Source: CAYPEL01 sp036479985
Lineage (GTDB): Bacteria > Pseudomonadota > Gammaproteobacteria > DSM-19610
Reading direction: 5' to 3'
Length of the DNA: 64,000 nucleotides
Assembly (NCBI GenBank): GCA_965224815.1
Contig: CBDDAF010000003.1
Location: 1,488,001-1,552,000, forward strand
Shown in pieces: positions 8,119 to 16,790 of the stretch (position 1 is the first letter of the stretch; each line of letters opens with the position of its first letter). The notes below the pieces were generated by a model. It did not search any database. It was not told the DNA's origin and worked only from the letters and a program-made list of their open reading frames with translations. The position numbers and the translations under genes are program-made.

Positions 8119-9562
8119 TTCCTTGCCAGCGTAAATCCAGCTCACGGGCAGCACGCACATCGTCCAACCTGCGCACCGGCTGGGTGTACGGCGCTTCGTG
8201 CAGTATTTCCGCGTTCTCTTCGGCTTCGCGCTTGATTTCAATCATCGCTTGTACAAAACCATCCAGCTCTTCCCGGGATTCGGTTTCGGTAGGTTCAATC
8301 AACAGACACTCAGGCACCAGTAACGGAAAGTAGGTGGTGGGCGCATGAAAACCAAAATCTAGTAAGCGTTTAGCGAAATCCATAGCCGATACGTCTTGTG
8401 CTTTTTTTTGCTGTTTTAGCGTAACAATAAATTCGTGTGTTGCCCGCCGATCCGGAAAAGCCAGATCAAACCCGGCATCCGCCAGACGCTTCATTAAATA
8501 GTTGGCATTCAGTGTCGCAAAATCGGCCACGCGGTGCATACCGTCTCTCCCTAACATGCGCGCATACACATAGGCACGCAACAAAACACCCGCGTTACCC
8601 ATAAATGCCGACAGACGACCAATAGTTTGTGGTCGTACAGATTCGGTAATCCAGTAATATTCGTCACCATCAATACCAATCATGGGTACGGGCAGGAAGG
8701 GTTCCAGGCGTTCATTGACACCGACCGGACCCGCACCAGGGCCACCACCGCCGTGTGGCGTGGAAAAAGTTTTGTGCAAGTTCATATGAATCACATCAAA
8801 ACCCATATCCCCTGGACGCACTTTGCCGAGAATCGCGTTCAGGTTGGCACCGTCGTAATACAAAAGTCCACCAGCCTTGTGAACTATCGCAGCTATAACT
8901 TCGATGTTGCGTTCGAAGACACCTAATGTCGATGGATTGGTCAGCATCAATCCTGCCGTCTGCGGCCCCACAGCCTGTTTTAAGGCTTCAATATCCACGT
9001 CACCCTGCTTGTCAGTTGGTATTTCCTTTACCTTATAACCACACATAGTCGCGGTCGCAGGGTTAGTTCCGTGTGCTGCATCCGGCACCAGAATTTCGTT
9101 GCGGGCAGTATCGCTATTAGCCTCGTGGTAGGCACGAATCATGGCAATACCGGTAAACTCACCTTGCGCACCCGCCGCTGGTGTCAACGACACCGATTTC
9201 ATACCCGTCACATCCTTGAGGATTTCCTGCAATTCGTACATGCAGGCCATATAACCCTGGCCAGAAGATACTGGAGCCAACGGATGCCGCGCCAGAAAAC
9301 CTGGCAACATAGCCAACTTGTTACAGGCACGCGGGTTGTATTTCATGGTGCAGGAACCCAGCGGGTAAAACTGTGTATCGATAGAAAAGTTTTTCTGCGA
9401 TAGACGCGTGTAATGACGTACCACCTGCATTTCTGAGACTTCCGGTAATGCAGGGACATCATCGCGCAACAATGCTTTTGGTAAATCGTCCGCTTCGGAC
9501 GCATGTAAAGGCGCTTGAGCAAAAGCCCGGCGCCCTGATTGTGAGTGTTCGAATATCAGCAT
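8111..9562 (-). CDS. gcvPB: Glycine dehydrogenase (decarboxylating), subunit 2
   Basis: This is the catalytic C-terminal half of the split P-protein. The PLP lysine lies in DVIHMNLHKTFSTPHGGGGP, and the start PLGSCTMKYNPR is also diagnostic. With subunit 1 it decarboxylates glycine and loads the aminomethyl group on the lipoyl arm of GcvH. The length of 483 aa matches the family. It is separated from gcvPA by tpx and a REP copy, although subunit genes are usually adjacent. Its 3' end overlaps dgkA. Confidence 0.95.
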   Translation of the reverse strand: MLIFEHSQSGRRAFAQAPLHASEADDLPKALLRDDVPALPEVSEMQVVRHYTRLSQKNFSIDTQFYPLGSCTMKYNPRACNKLAMLPGFLARHPLAPVSSGQGYMACMYELQEILKDVTGMKSVSLTPAAGAQGEFTGIAMIRAYHEANSDTARNEILVPDAAHGTNPATATMCGYKVKEIPTDKQGDVDIEALKQAVGPQTAGLMLTNPSTLGVFERNIEVIAAIVHKAGGLLYYDGANLNAILGKVRPGDMGFDVIHMNLHKTFSTPHGGGGPGAGPVGVNERLEPFLPVPMIGIDGDEYYWITESVRPQTIGRLSAFMGNAGVLLRAYVYARMLGRDGMHRVADFATLNANYLMKRLADAGFDLAFPDRRATHEFIVTLKQQKKAQDVSAMDFAKRLLDFGFHAPTTYFPLLVPECLLIEPTETESREELDGFVQAMIEIKREAEENAEILHEAPYTQPVRRLDDVRAARELDLRWQGNG

Positions 9563-9595
9563 AAATTTAATCTAATTCTTAGCATGGGAAAATAC

Positions 9596-9686
9596 TGTAG
9601 GAGCCGGTTTTAACCGCGATTGGCGCAACGTCCATCGCGGTTAAAAGACTATTTTTCAAGCAATCACGAATTAATCAGAGGTTCCT
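9596..9686. repeat. REP/MITE-like palindrome, copy 2 (degenerate)
   Basis: The left core GTAGGAGCCGGTTTTAACCGCGAT is mutated, with compensating CGGTTAAAA in the right half, but the final GCTCCTACA is lost. The outer right arm AATTAATCAGAGGTTCC is intact. The copy fills the gap between tpx and gcvPB. Confidence 0.7.
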
Positions 9687-9692
9687 TAAGTT

Positions 9693-10190
9693 TTAAAGTG
9701 CAGCCAATGCCTTATCGTAATCAGGATCCTGGGCGATTTCCGGCACTAACTCTGTATAAACAACCTTGTCATTCTCATCAATAACAACCACGGCACGTGC
9801 ACATATGCCTGCCAAGGGGCCATCTTCGATCAACACACCATAGTCTTTGGCAAAGTTACGGCTCCGCATCAGTGATAGTGTCGTTACGTTTTCGACACCT
9901 TCCGCACTGCAAAAACGCCCTGCTGCAAACGGCAGATCTGACGAGATAACCAGTACAATGGTGTTATCCAGCTTACCTGCCGTTTCGTTAAACTTCTTAG
10001 TTGAAGCAGCACAAACACCTGTATCCAGACTGGGTACGATATTGAGTAATTTTTTCTTGCCCGCATAATCTGCCAGATGGACGTCACTCAATTTACCATC
10101 AACCAGATGGAAATCCGGCGCTTTGCTTCCAACGGAAGGCAAATCGCCATTCGTATGAATCTCATTACCTTCTAGTGTAATTGTTGCCAT
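9693..10190 (-). CDS. tpx: Thiol peroxidase (atypical 2-Cys peroxiredoxin)
   Basis: Tpx reduces hydrogen and alkyl hydroperoxides using thioredoxin. The peroxidatic cysteine is in SLDTGVCAASTKKFNE, and the resolving cysteine in DLPFAAGRFCSAEG matches the E. coli Cys61/Cys95 pair. The size is 165 aa. The ATG at 10190 is preceded by a strong GAGGAGGTG ribosome binding site; the frame above it offers only a TTG. Its position, between gcvPA and gcvPB on the same strand with 23 bases to gcvPA, is unusual and makes it part of the glycine-riboswitch-controlled transcript unless it has its own promoter. Confidence 0.95.
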   Translation of the reverse strand: MATITLEGNEIHTNGDLPSVGSKAPDFHLVDGKLSDVHLADYAGKKKLLNIVPSLDTGVCAASTKKFNETAGKLDNTIVLVISSDLPFAAGRFCSAEGVENVTTLSLMRSRNFAKDYGVLIEDGPLAGICARAVVVIDENDKVVYTELVPEIAQDPDYDKALAAL

Positions 10191-10213
10191 CAAACACCTC
10201 CTCGGTGTAGTTT

Positions 10214-11584
10214 TTAGCTAGAAACCTGTTTATCGATCATGCGCAACAGTCGATCCTGCAACACACTCATATCATCTTCAGTTTTAGTCTCAGTCGCGCA
10301 CACCAGTAGTGACTCACCCAATTCGGGATAATCCTCTGTCAGCACAAAACCTGGCTGGATGTTTTGTGCATACAGCGGACGTATTAAATCCTTCAGTGGT
10401 AACGCACTATGTATAACTGCTTCATGAAAATAAGGCCGGTTAAATTGTGGCTGCAGGTACTCGTTACTGAGTTTTTCTACTAATATGGATGTATTAGTAT
10501 GACTGGCCAGCGCAGTCCGGCGTAAGCCTTCACCTCCGAGCAATGCCATGTAAATAGTCGCCGCCGTGACCAGCAATCCCTGGTTAGTGCAAATATTTGA
10601 AGTGGCTTTTGACCGGCGGATATGTTGCTCACGCGCCTGCAAGGTCAGCGTGAAGCCATCCCGGCCATCACGATCAACCGTACGGCCAACAATACGGCCT
10701 GGCATCTGCCTTACCCATTGTTGTCGGCAACACATAAATCCGAAATAGGGACCACCCGATGACAACGGCACACCCAGCGGCTGGCCCTCGCCGACAACAA
10801 TATCGGCACCTTCTTTGCCCCATTTCCCGGGTGGCTTGAGTAACGCCATAGCCATAGGATTAACCACAGCAATGACGAAAATATTATTGGCATGCGCCCA
10901 GTCGGTCAGTGTATTAACTTCTTCCAGCACGCCAAAGAAATTAGGTTGCGGAATGACCAGTGCAGTGATGTCTTCACCTGCATACTGCTCAAGACTGGCG
11001 GGATCAATGTGCCCACCTTCGCGGTCATAATCAAGTTCGACCAATTCAATCGCCTGGTCACTCACAATACTTTGAGCTGTTTTGCGGTAATTCGGATGTA
11101 CCGTACGCGGCATTAACACCCGCCGAGATTTTGATTTACGGTTAGCGCGCACCGCCATCAATACAGCTTCTGCTAATCCAGATGCACCGTCGTACAATGA
11201 GGCATTGGATACATCCATCGCCATCAACGCGGTCATCATGGTCTGATATTCGTAGATTAATTGCAGCGTACCCTGGCTGGCTTCGGCTTGATAAGGCGTG
11301 TAGGCGCTGTAAAATTCACCACGTGTAGCAATCTCCCAAACCACGGCGGGAATATGATGTTCGTAAGCGCCAGCACCGATAAAATTCAGCGGCCGGCCGT
11401 CTAGTTCAGCACGCTCCAACATCAGCCGGGTTATTTCCTGTTCGTTTAATGCTTCCGGAACACCCGACAATTCGCCGCAGCGTAACCCGGCGGGAATTTC
11501 ATCGAACAGGTCTTCGATCGCATCTACACCAATGACCGATAACATCTCGCGTATGTCTTGCTCAGTTTGTGGATTAAACGGCAT
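10214..11584 (-). CDS. gcvPA: Glycine dehydrogenase (decarboxylating), subunit 1
   Basis: This is the N-terminal, PLP-lysine-less half of the split P-protein. Diagnostic segments are YTPYQAEASQGTLQLIYEYQ and SLYDGASGLAEA, and the C-terminal region contains RSKATSNICTNQ. It forms an alpha2beta2 complex with subunit 2. The 456-aa length is normal. The start is 6 bases after the gcvH stop and no good ribosome binding site is seen, so translation is probably coupled to gcvH. Confidence 0.95.
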   Translation of the reverse strand: MPFNPQTEQDIREMLSVIGVDAIEDLFDEIPAGLRCGELSGVPEALNEQEITRLMLERAELDGRPLNFIGAGAYEHHIPAVVWEIATRGEFYSAYTPYQAEASQGTLQLIYEYQTMMTALMAMDVSNASLYDGASGLAEAVLMAVRANRKSKSRRVLMPRTVHPNYRKTAQSIVSDQAIELVELDYDREGGHIDPASLEQYAGEDITALVIPQPNFFGVLEEVNTLTDWAHANNIFVIAVVNPMAMALLKPPGKWGKEGADIVVGEGQPLGVPLSSGGPYFGFMCCRQQWVRQMPGRIVGRTVDRDGRDGFTLTLQAREQHIRRSKATSNICTNQGLLVTAATIYMALLGGEGLRRTALASHTNTSILVEKLSNEYLQPQFNRPYFHEAVIHSALPLKDLIRPLYAQNIQPGFVLTEDYPELGESLLVCATETKTEDDMSVLQDRLLRMIDKQVSS

Positions 11585-11590
11585 ATGATT

Positions 11591-11986
11591 TTAGTGATCT
11601 TCGTCTTCAATAAAAGCCTGGTAGGCATTTGCATCCATCAGCAAATCGATTGCAGATGAATCGACAGGACGAATTTTTATAATCCATCCTGCACCAAACG
11701 GATCCTGGTTGACCACTTCCGGACTATCAGCGAGATCTTCATTAGCTTCTACCACGGTACCCGCGACTGGCGCATAGATATCAGATGCGGCTTTAACCGA
11801 TTCAACAACGGCACAGGCATCTTCAGCTTCCAGTTCTTTATCAATCTCGGGCACTTCGACATACACCATATCGCCGAGTTGATCCTGGGCATTATCAGTA
11901 ATGCCTACCGTAATTGTCCCATCATCATTTTGTCTGACCCATTCATGACTTTTGGTGTAACGCAGGTCATCAGGTGCTTCACTCAC
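11591..11986 (-). CDS. gcvH: Glycine cleavage system H protein
   Basis: The lipoyl carrier shuttles the aminomethyl group between P and T proteins. The lipoylated lysine is in VVESVKAASDIYAPV, and the LRYTKSHEWV opening is characteristic. The 131-aa length is normal. The start is GTG at 11986, with GGGAG about 9 bases upstream. It follows gcvT after a 175-base gap that holds one of the CTTTGCG palindromes. Confidence 0.95.
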   Translation of the reverse strand: MSEAPDDLRYTKSHEWVRQNDDGTITVGITDNAQDQLGDMVYVEVPEIDKELEAEDACAVVESVKAASDIYAPVAGTVVEANEDLADSPEVVNQDPFGAGWIIKIRPVDSSAIDLLMDANAYQAFIEDEDH

Positions 11987-12047
11987 GATTGCATTCTCCC
12001 AGTTTTATATGAATTACTTAGTTGAACTCATTATTAGTAATAATTAA

Positions 12048-12137
12048 TTTCTCGCAAAGCCGCAAAGCACGCAGAGAAAAAACCAATAGCGTATTAACTA
12101 ACTCTTTTCTCTGCGTCTTTGCGGCTCGGCGAGAAAC
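12048..12137. repeat. CTTTGCGTCTTTGCGAGA-type palindrome, copy 1
   Basis: The left arm TTTCTCGCAAAGCCGCAAAG..GCAGAGAAAA pairs with TTTTCTCTGCGTCTTTGCGG..GCGAGAAA around an AT-rich centre. It lies between gcvT and gcvH and would form a long hairpin in the operon mRNA. Confidence 0.8.
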
Positions 12138-12161
12138 AACATGACGCTTTACTTGCACATA

Positions 12162-13253
12162 TTAAACGGATACCAATGCTTTACCATTACGGACAAAAGG
12201 TGGTTTAACGACTCGCGCATTTAACAAACGACCGCGTACTTCTACCTGACAAGTGTCACCTATTTCCTTCGGCACCCGCGCTAATGCAATTGCATTTTTG
12301 AGTGTCGGTGAAAAACTACCGCTGGTAATCTCACCTACTCCTATGCCATCCACAATCACTTTTTGGTGATTACGTAGAACGCCTTTATCTTCCAGTAGCA
12401 AACCGACAAACTTTTCCGGCACGCCTGCACTGCGTTGCGCTTCCAATACCGTGCGGCCTATAAAATCACGCTCTGCAGGTTCCCAGCCAACCGTCCAGCC
12501 AAGACCTGTCACCAGCGGTGTTACGTTTTCATCCATGTCCGTGCCATACAAAGCCATACCGGCTTCGAGGCGTAATGTATCTCGCGCTCCCAGACCACAG
12601 GGGCGAACACCACACTCAAGCAACTGATTCCACAGTGTCACTGCTTCACTCGCGGGTATGATGATTTCAAAACCGTCTTCGCCTGTATAGCCGGTACGCG
12701 CAATAAACCAGTCATCCACAGCCTGTGCAAAAAAGACTGATAACGCATCTACTTTTTGCCTGGACTGGTCATCAAGCAAGGCCAACAAATGTCCACGCGC
12801 ATCCGGTCCCTGTATAGCAATCATGGCCAACTCGGGACGCTCTTTAATTTCTATTGAATAGGCAGCCGCCTGTTTTTCAATCCAGGCCATATCTTTATCA
12901 CGGGTTGCCGAGTTAACAACCAGCCGGAAATAACTTTCATCAATAAAATAAACAATCAGATCATCAATCACACCGCCCTGTTCATTGAGCATGCAACTGT
13001 AAAGCGCTTTACCGGAAACCTGCAGCTTGTCGACATTGTTTGCCACCAGATGTTTAAGAAAGGCACGCGTCTGTTCACCGTGTAAATCGACAACCGTCAT
13101 ATGTGACACATCAAACATGCCCGCAGCCGTTCGCACCGCGTGGTGTTCTTCGATCTGTGATCCATAATGAATCGGCATATCCCAACCGGCGAAATCGACC
13201 ATTTTCGCATCGGCATCAAGATGTGCCTGGTAAAGTGGTGTACGGTTACCCAT
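12162..13253 (-). CDS. gcvT: Glycine cleavage system T protein (aminomethyltransferase)
   Basis: GcvT releases ammonia from the aminomethyl-lipoyl arm and forms 5,10-methylene-THF. The N-terminus has TPLYQAHLDADAKMVDFAGWDMP and MFDVSHM, both typical; folate-site residues lie in ARTGYTGEDGFEI and LGARDTLRLEAGM. The length is 363 aa. It is the first gene of the operon, immediately downstream of the glycine riboswitch. Confidence 0.95.
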   Translation of the reverse strand: MGNRTPLYQAHLDADAKMVDFAGWDMPIHYGSQIEEHHAVRTAAGMFDVSHMTVVDLHGEQTRAFLKHLVANNVDKLQVSGKALYSCMLNEQGGVIDDLIVYFIDESYFRLVVNSATRDKDMAWIEKQAAAYSIEIKERPELAMIAIQGPDARGHLLALLDDQSRQKVDALSVFFAQAVDDWFIARTGYTGEDGFEIIIPASEAVTLWNQLLECGVRPCGLGARDTLRLEAGMALYGTDMDENVTPLVTGLGWTVGWEPAERDFIGRTVLEAQRSAGVPEKFVGLLLEDKGVLRNHQKVIVDGIGVGEITSGSFSPTLKNAIALARVPKEIGDTCQVEVRGRLLNARVVKPPFVRNGKALVSV

Positions 13254-13319
13254 GATTACTCGTCACGTAGTGTGAAAACAAACGAAGACATAAAACGACA
13301 CCTGCCTTCGCAGCCATCG

Positions 13320-13510
13320 CCCCTCTGTCCGGTAACCTGAGAGTGTAGGCACAGAACTGCACCTGATCCCCTTCGGTGGGCTGATTCAATCAACCGCTCT
13401 CCAGAGTCAATCAACGGGAAATCCCATTTGCTGCCACGGTCCTTTTGCCTGAGCGTTTCCGAGCGAGTTGCGCCTTCGGCGGCTGGTTTTATCCAGCTCT
13501 CTCCCGCAGC
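13320..13510 (-). promoter_or_regulatory. Tandem glycine riboswitch upstream of gcvT
   Basis: On the reverse strand the first aptamer starts at GCGGGAGAG (about 13508) and runs through GCCGCCGAAGGCGCAAC and GCTCAGGCAAAAGGACCG (ending near 13437). The second starts at CTCTGGAGAG (about 13406) and continues through CCACCGAAGGGG to CTCTCAGGTTACCGGACAGAGGGG near 13320. These are the conserved glycine-binding blocks of both aptamers, which bind glycine and normally turn on gcv expression. About 65 bases remain before the gcvT ATG for the expression platform. A class I tandem arrangement is directly visible; ON behaviour is inferred from the family. Confidence 0.95.
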
Positions 13511-13597
13511 ATCGAGATTGAGAAGGCACTATACCCTGCACGTCTGCCGGAGCCAAGCAGCCGTCCACTGCTGATTACAAGGTTATTTGCCGGGAAT

Positions 13598-13978
13598 TTA
13601 TTGAAACATCTTATCTGGCTCATCTGGCACGAAGGTTCCCGGAATATGACGATTCCCCCAGGTCACCATCGCAGCAAGGATAATGCCGAGATCCTTACCC
13701 TTGTCTGTTAATCGGTAAGCGTAACGCACCGGCTTTTGCTGATAACTCTGCCTGGCAACAATCCCGCCTTGCTCCAGGCGTTTCAACCGGTCAGCCAGGA
13801 GATTCGTGGGAATACTCTCAGGAGATTTCTGCAGTTCACTATAAGTCGTCTTACCCATGAACAAATCACGCACAACCAGCAGCGTCCATTTGTCACCTAC
13901 GATATCCAGAGCGCTGGCAATTGGACATATAGAGCGTTTGCAGGCTTCCGGTGATTTTTTTTCATCAGTACTTTTCAT
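13598..13978 (-). CDS. HxlR-family transcriptional regulator
   Basis: A single winged-helix domain: CPIASALDIVGDKWTLLVVRDL is the HxlR signature, followed by FSELQ-like TYSELQKSPESIPTNLLADRL (recognition helix) and the RYAYRLTDKGKDL wing. The Cys residues near the N-terminus (C13, C18) resemble those of redox- or aldehyde-responsive members, but that is only suggestive. The gene is divergent from the glutathione S-transferase gene with a 103-base shared region that contains repeated GTTACTT boxes, so it probably controls that gene and itself. Confidence 0.88.
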   Translation of the reverse strand: MKSTDEKKSPEACKRSICPIASALDIVGDKWTLLVVRDLFMGKTTYSELQKSPESIPTNLLADRLKRLEQGGIVARQSYQQKPVRYAYRLTDKGKDLGIILAAMVTWGNRHIPGTFVPDEPDKMFQ

Positions 13979-14001
13979 AGTGTCAGATTAACACTCCAGG
14001 C

Positions 14002-14062
14002 GTTACTTGTTAATTGAAAGTTACTTGGCTACACTCTAGTTACTTTTATTTTGCAAGTAACT
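14002..14062. promoter_or_regulatory. Candidate HxlR operator: three direct GTTACTT boxes plus one inverted
   Basis: GTTACTT occurs at 14002, 14020 and 14039, spaced 18 and 19 bases, and AAGTAAC at 14055-14061 is inverted. AGTTACTT (14038-14045) and AAGTAACT (14055-14062) form an 8-bp dyad with a 9-base spacer, just upstream of the GST ribosome binding site. Binding by the divergent HxlR protein is inference. Confidence 0.6.
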
Positions 14063-14081
14063 TATTAACAGGAGATCCAAC

Positions 14082-14687
14082 ATGCACATCACTTTGCACT
14101 ATAGCCCTGGAACGCGTGCTATCCGCCCCCGCTGGTTACTGGAAGAGCTTGATATTTCTTATGATTTAAAACGTATGGATCTGAATGGCGGAGCTTGTAA
14201 CAAACCTGAATATAAAGCCATCCATCCACTGGGACAGGTGCCCGCATTAGAAATCAACGGCCAAATCCAGCTCGAATCCGGCGCCATGCTCCATTGGCTG
14301 GCCGACCACTATATAGCCTCCGAACTTGCCCCAACGGTGGGTGACCCCACCAGAATCAACTATGAACAATGGATGTTTTTTACGCCCGGTACGCTGGAAC
14401 CTCCAGCATTTTACGTCATTTTACATTCTAAAATTCTACCCAAAGCGCAACGCATTGAAGATTTTGCACCCTGGGCCATGCAACGTTATCTCCAGTCTGT
14501 CGAAGTTGTTGACCACGCACTCGACGGAAAAACTTACCTGCTCGGCGAACGTTTTACTGCGGCCGACATCATGGTCGGATCGACCCTGATGTGGTTACCC
14601 GATGCATTACTGGATTTCCCTTGCTTGCAAGAATATGTCAATCGCCTGAAAGAACGGAAAGCTTTCATTCGCGCAACAAAAGATTAA
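14082..14687 (+). CDS. Glutathione S-transferase family protein
   Basis: The N-terminal thioredoxin-like half contains the HPLGQVPALEI segment with the cis-proline, followed by LESGAMLHWLADHY where the ES residues contact glutathione. The C-terminal half is all-helical with LGERFTAADIMVGSTLMW, the GST N-capping region. The 201-aa length is normal. It may conjugate or reduce electrophiles with glutathione. An AGGAGAT ribosome binding site precedes the ATG. Divergent from and probably regulated by the HxlR gene. Confidence 0.88.
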   Translation: MHITLHYSPGTRAIRPRWLLEELDISYDLKRMDLNGGACNKPEYKAIHPLGQVPALEINGQIQLESGAMLHWLADHYIASELAPTVGDPTRINYEQWMFFTPGTLEPPAFYVILHSKILPKAQRIEDFAPWAMQRYLQSVEVVDHALDGKTYLLGERFTAADIMVGSTLMWLPDALLDFPCLQEYVNRLKERKAFIRATKD

Positions 14688-14778
14688 GGGGCTACCCCTG
14701 GATACGCACGATAGCATTTATGCTAGGGGTTATCGGGGAAGTGACGATTGCAAGTCAGCTAATCAAAATTTAAAAAAT

Positions 14779-14804
14779 AAAGGGGATCGTAACGATCCCC
14801 TTTT
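14779..14804. terminator. Bidirectional rho-independent terminator
   Basis: An 11-bp stem AAAGGGGATCG / CGATCCCCTTT with a 3-base loop, flanked by A-rich sequence on the left and TTTT on the right, lies between convergent GST and dodecin genes. Confidence 0.85.
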
Positions 14805-14813
14805 AACTACAGA

Positions 14814-15014
14814 CTAGTCAATTACAAATGAAATTTTCACATTCGCACGGTACTTGGTGATTTTCCCGTCTTCCACCACTCCCGACATTTCCTGTACATA
14901 AATTGACTTAATGTTACGAACGGTTTTTGATGCCTCTTTGACTGCATTGTCAGCGGCATCACTCCAGGATTTTTTCGATTCTGCAATAATTTCAAAAACT
15001 TTTACCATAGCCAT
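14814..15014 (-). CDS. Dodecin family protein
   Basis: A 66-aa protein with the dodecin pattern VKVFEIIAESKKSWSDAADNAVKEA, then a TVRNIKSIYVQEMSG strand that includes the region of the flavin-stacking residue. Dodecins form 12-mers that store riboflavin/FMN or bind CoA. The start at 15014 lies 8 bases after AGGAG; an ATG at 15020 is also in frame but too close to that site. It follows the membrane-anchored unknown by about 20 bases on the same strand. Confidence 0.9.
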   Translation of the reverse strand: MAMVKVFEIIAESKKSWSDAADNAVKEASKTVRNIKSIYVQEMSGVVEDGKITKYRANVKISFVID

Positions 15015-15038
15015 AGTCATATCTCCTTCTAGTTTCAG

Positions 15039-15719
15039 TTATTCTTTCAGTTTGATTTTCAACTCACCTTCTTCAACCACCAGCTGATCGACACCGTCGG
15101 CAAATGATTTCCAGAATCCTTCATTACCACCGTATTGTTCAATCAGATCGATGTTTTTTAGATTACCCAGCCAGGCGTTAGGTATAGGTACGCCCATAAT
15201 ACTGACGCCTTTGAGGATAACGATCGGTTTATTTTCTCTGTAGGCGAGACCGATACCGGCTTTAACCTTCAGGGTTTTCCCTCCCATGATCGGAAAATCT
15301 TCATCCAGTGGCACCAGCAATTTGGCACTGACCAGATCATCCGATAAGTCGATGACCAGCTTATCAGCAAGGTCGGTGTTCTTTGCCATCAAGGCATTGA
15401 CTTCACGTTCCGAAAAGACCACTTCACGTTTAGCACCTGCTTCGCTGTAGCGTTCGGGTTGCAAGGGTTCGCCAGGTGTTGTGCTGCTAACAGGCAGACC
15501 CAGCTTTTCCAATTTTCGGTCGAGTACTTGCTCTTCTTGCTGTGTCAGTGCGACTGGTGTGAATTCTTTTGGGAAAAGGTATGTACGGAATACCCAGACA
15601 GCAATCAGCGCGGTAACGATGATTGCCAGCGCGACCATGAGAAAAACGTGCAGTGTGTCAAAACCGCGTTTTTTATTTGTGTTTTTTACTTCAGTTGTTT
15701 CTGTGTTCATATTAGCCAT
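15039..15719 (-). CDS. Membrane-anchored uncharacterised protein
   Basis: I do not recognise the family. A charged, Lys/Thr-rich N-terminus is followed by one transmembrane helix at about residues 24-47 (FLMVALAIIVTALIAVWVF). The remaining ~180 residues look like a periplasmic domain, with FSEREVNALMAKN, a VIDLSDDLVSAKLLVPLDEDF block and GVSIMGVPIPNAWLGNLKNID. Those LVP..DF and GVPIPNAWLG segments suggest a beta-sheet lipid-binding-like fold, but this is only an impression. The chosen ATG gives 226 aa; an earlier ATG at 15779 adds a hydrophobic stretch without a better ribosome binding site. Confidence 0.65.
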   Translation of the reverse strand: MANMNTETTEVKNTNKKRGFDTLHVFLMVALAIIVTALIAVWVFRTYLFPKEFTPVALTQQEEQVLDRKLEKLGLPVSSTTPGEPLQPERYSEAGAKREVVFSEREVNALMAKNTDLADKLVIDLSDDLVSAKLLVPLDEDFPIMGGKTLKVKAGIGLAYRENKPIVILKGVSIMGVPIPNAWLGNLKNIDLIEQYGGNEGFWKSFADGVDQLVVEEGELKIKLKE

Positions 15720-15798
15720 GGGTTTTAATTGATAACAAACATCCTTTGCACGAGGGAAAAGAACAAATAATAAAACCAAGCAAGAAACCGTTTAATTT

Positions 15799-15837
15799 GA
15801 TCCCCTCTCCCCAACCCTCTCCCTGAGGGAGAGGGAG
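15799..15837. repeat. CCCTCTCCCT-type repeat, single unit
   Basis: The unit CCCCTCTCCCCAACCCTCTC followed by CCTGAGGGAGAGGGA forms a small hairpin. It is the half-size version of the paired units found at 25388, 34918 and 44501. Confidence 0.75.
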
Positions 15838-15891
15838 TGTTGGGTAGCAATGGCGATGAATATACCGTGAAATCTGAATTGATACATCTTG

Positions 15892-16773
15892 TTAATCTTG
15901 TTCCAGACGTTTTCGCATTGATGCAAAGGTACTTTCCTGCTTATCAGTGACTTGCGGATAGTTTAATTCCAGTTGCTTCAGGGTTTGTACAATCGTTTCG
16001 GCGACACACAGCCGCATATAAGGCTTATCATCGGCGGGTATTGCATACCAGGGTGCCCAGGGTTTGGTAGTTGCATTCAGCACTGCTTCGTAGGCCTGCA
16101 TATATTCTTCCCAGTGCTGCCGTTCCTCGACATCGCCTGCTGAAAATTTCCAGTTCTTCTCTGTTTCATCCAGTCGGGAAAGAAAACGTCGGCGTTGCTC
16201 ATCACGAGATACATTCAACCAGAATTTTATAATGACTGTACCGCTGCGAGCAAGATGCTTTTCGTGATCTGCAATAGATTCATACCGCTCATCCCAGAAT
16301 GTTTTCAGATTGATCTTGCCCGGTAACTTTTGACTCTGCAGGTATTCTGGATGCACGCGCACCACCAGAGTCTCTTCGTAATAACTACGATTGAATACCC
16401 CGATCCGGCCACGCTGCGGCAAACGCTGCACGGAACGCCATAGAAAATCATGATCAAGTTCCCTGGCTGACGGCTGTTTGAATGAATAGACCTGAAAGCC
16501 AGCCGGATCAACACCGCTTAGCGCAGCACGAATCGTGCTGTCTTTCCCCGCCGCATCCATGGCCTGAAAAACCAGCAGTACGCTGTACGTATCAGATGCA
16601 TAAAGCACCCGCTGCAACTCTGCCAGCTCATCAACCTTTTTTTCGAGCTGTTTCTTACAGGTTTTTTTATCCGGATAGTCCTCTGCCAGCGTGGCTGACT
16701 TAGCAACCTGGAACTTGCCAGTGAAAGGCACCAGCCATGGACTCTTAATACAAGTTTTCGGTGGCAATTTCAT
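15892..16773 (-). CDS. Polyphosphate kinase 2 family protein
   Basis: PPK2 enzymes phosphorylate nucleoside mono- or diphosphates with polyphosphate. The Walker A-like motif is FQAMDAAGKDSTIR at about residues 69-82, the VFNRSYYEETLVVRVHP segment carries the Walker B/lid arginines, and WKFSAGDVEERQHWEEYMQAYE is the conserved lid region. The 293-aa length fits single-domain PPK2. The subclass (AMP- or ADP-phosphorylating) cannot be decided by eye. A REP copy lies just upstream of the start. Confidence 0.9.
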   Translation of the reverse strand: MKLPPKTCIKSPWLVPFTGKFQVAKSATLAEDYPDKKTCKKQLEKKVDELAELQRVLYASDTYSVLLVFQAMDAAGKDSTIRAALSGVDPAGFQVYSFKQPSARELDHDFLWRSVQRLPQRGRIGVFNRSYYEETLVVRVHPEYLQSQKLPGKINLKTFWDERYESIADHEKHLARSGTVIIKFWLNVSRDEQRRRFLSRLDETEKNWKFSAGDVEERQHWEEYMQAYEAVLNATTKPWAPWYAIPADDKPYMRLCVAETIVQTLKQLELNYPQVTDKQESTFASMRKRLEQD

Positions 16774-16790
16774 TTTTCTAATTAGCCTTT

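Noticed and set aside
13445..13711. Forward ORF over the gcvT leader
   Set aside because: It overlaps the glycine riboswitch on the other strand and the HxlR gene end.
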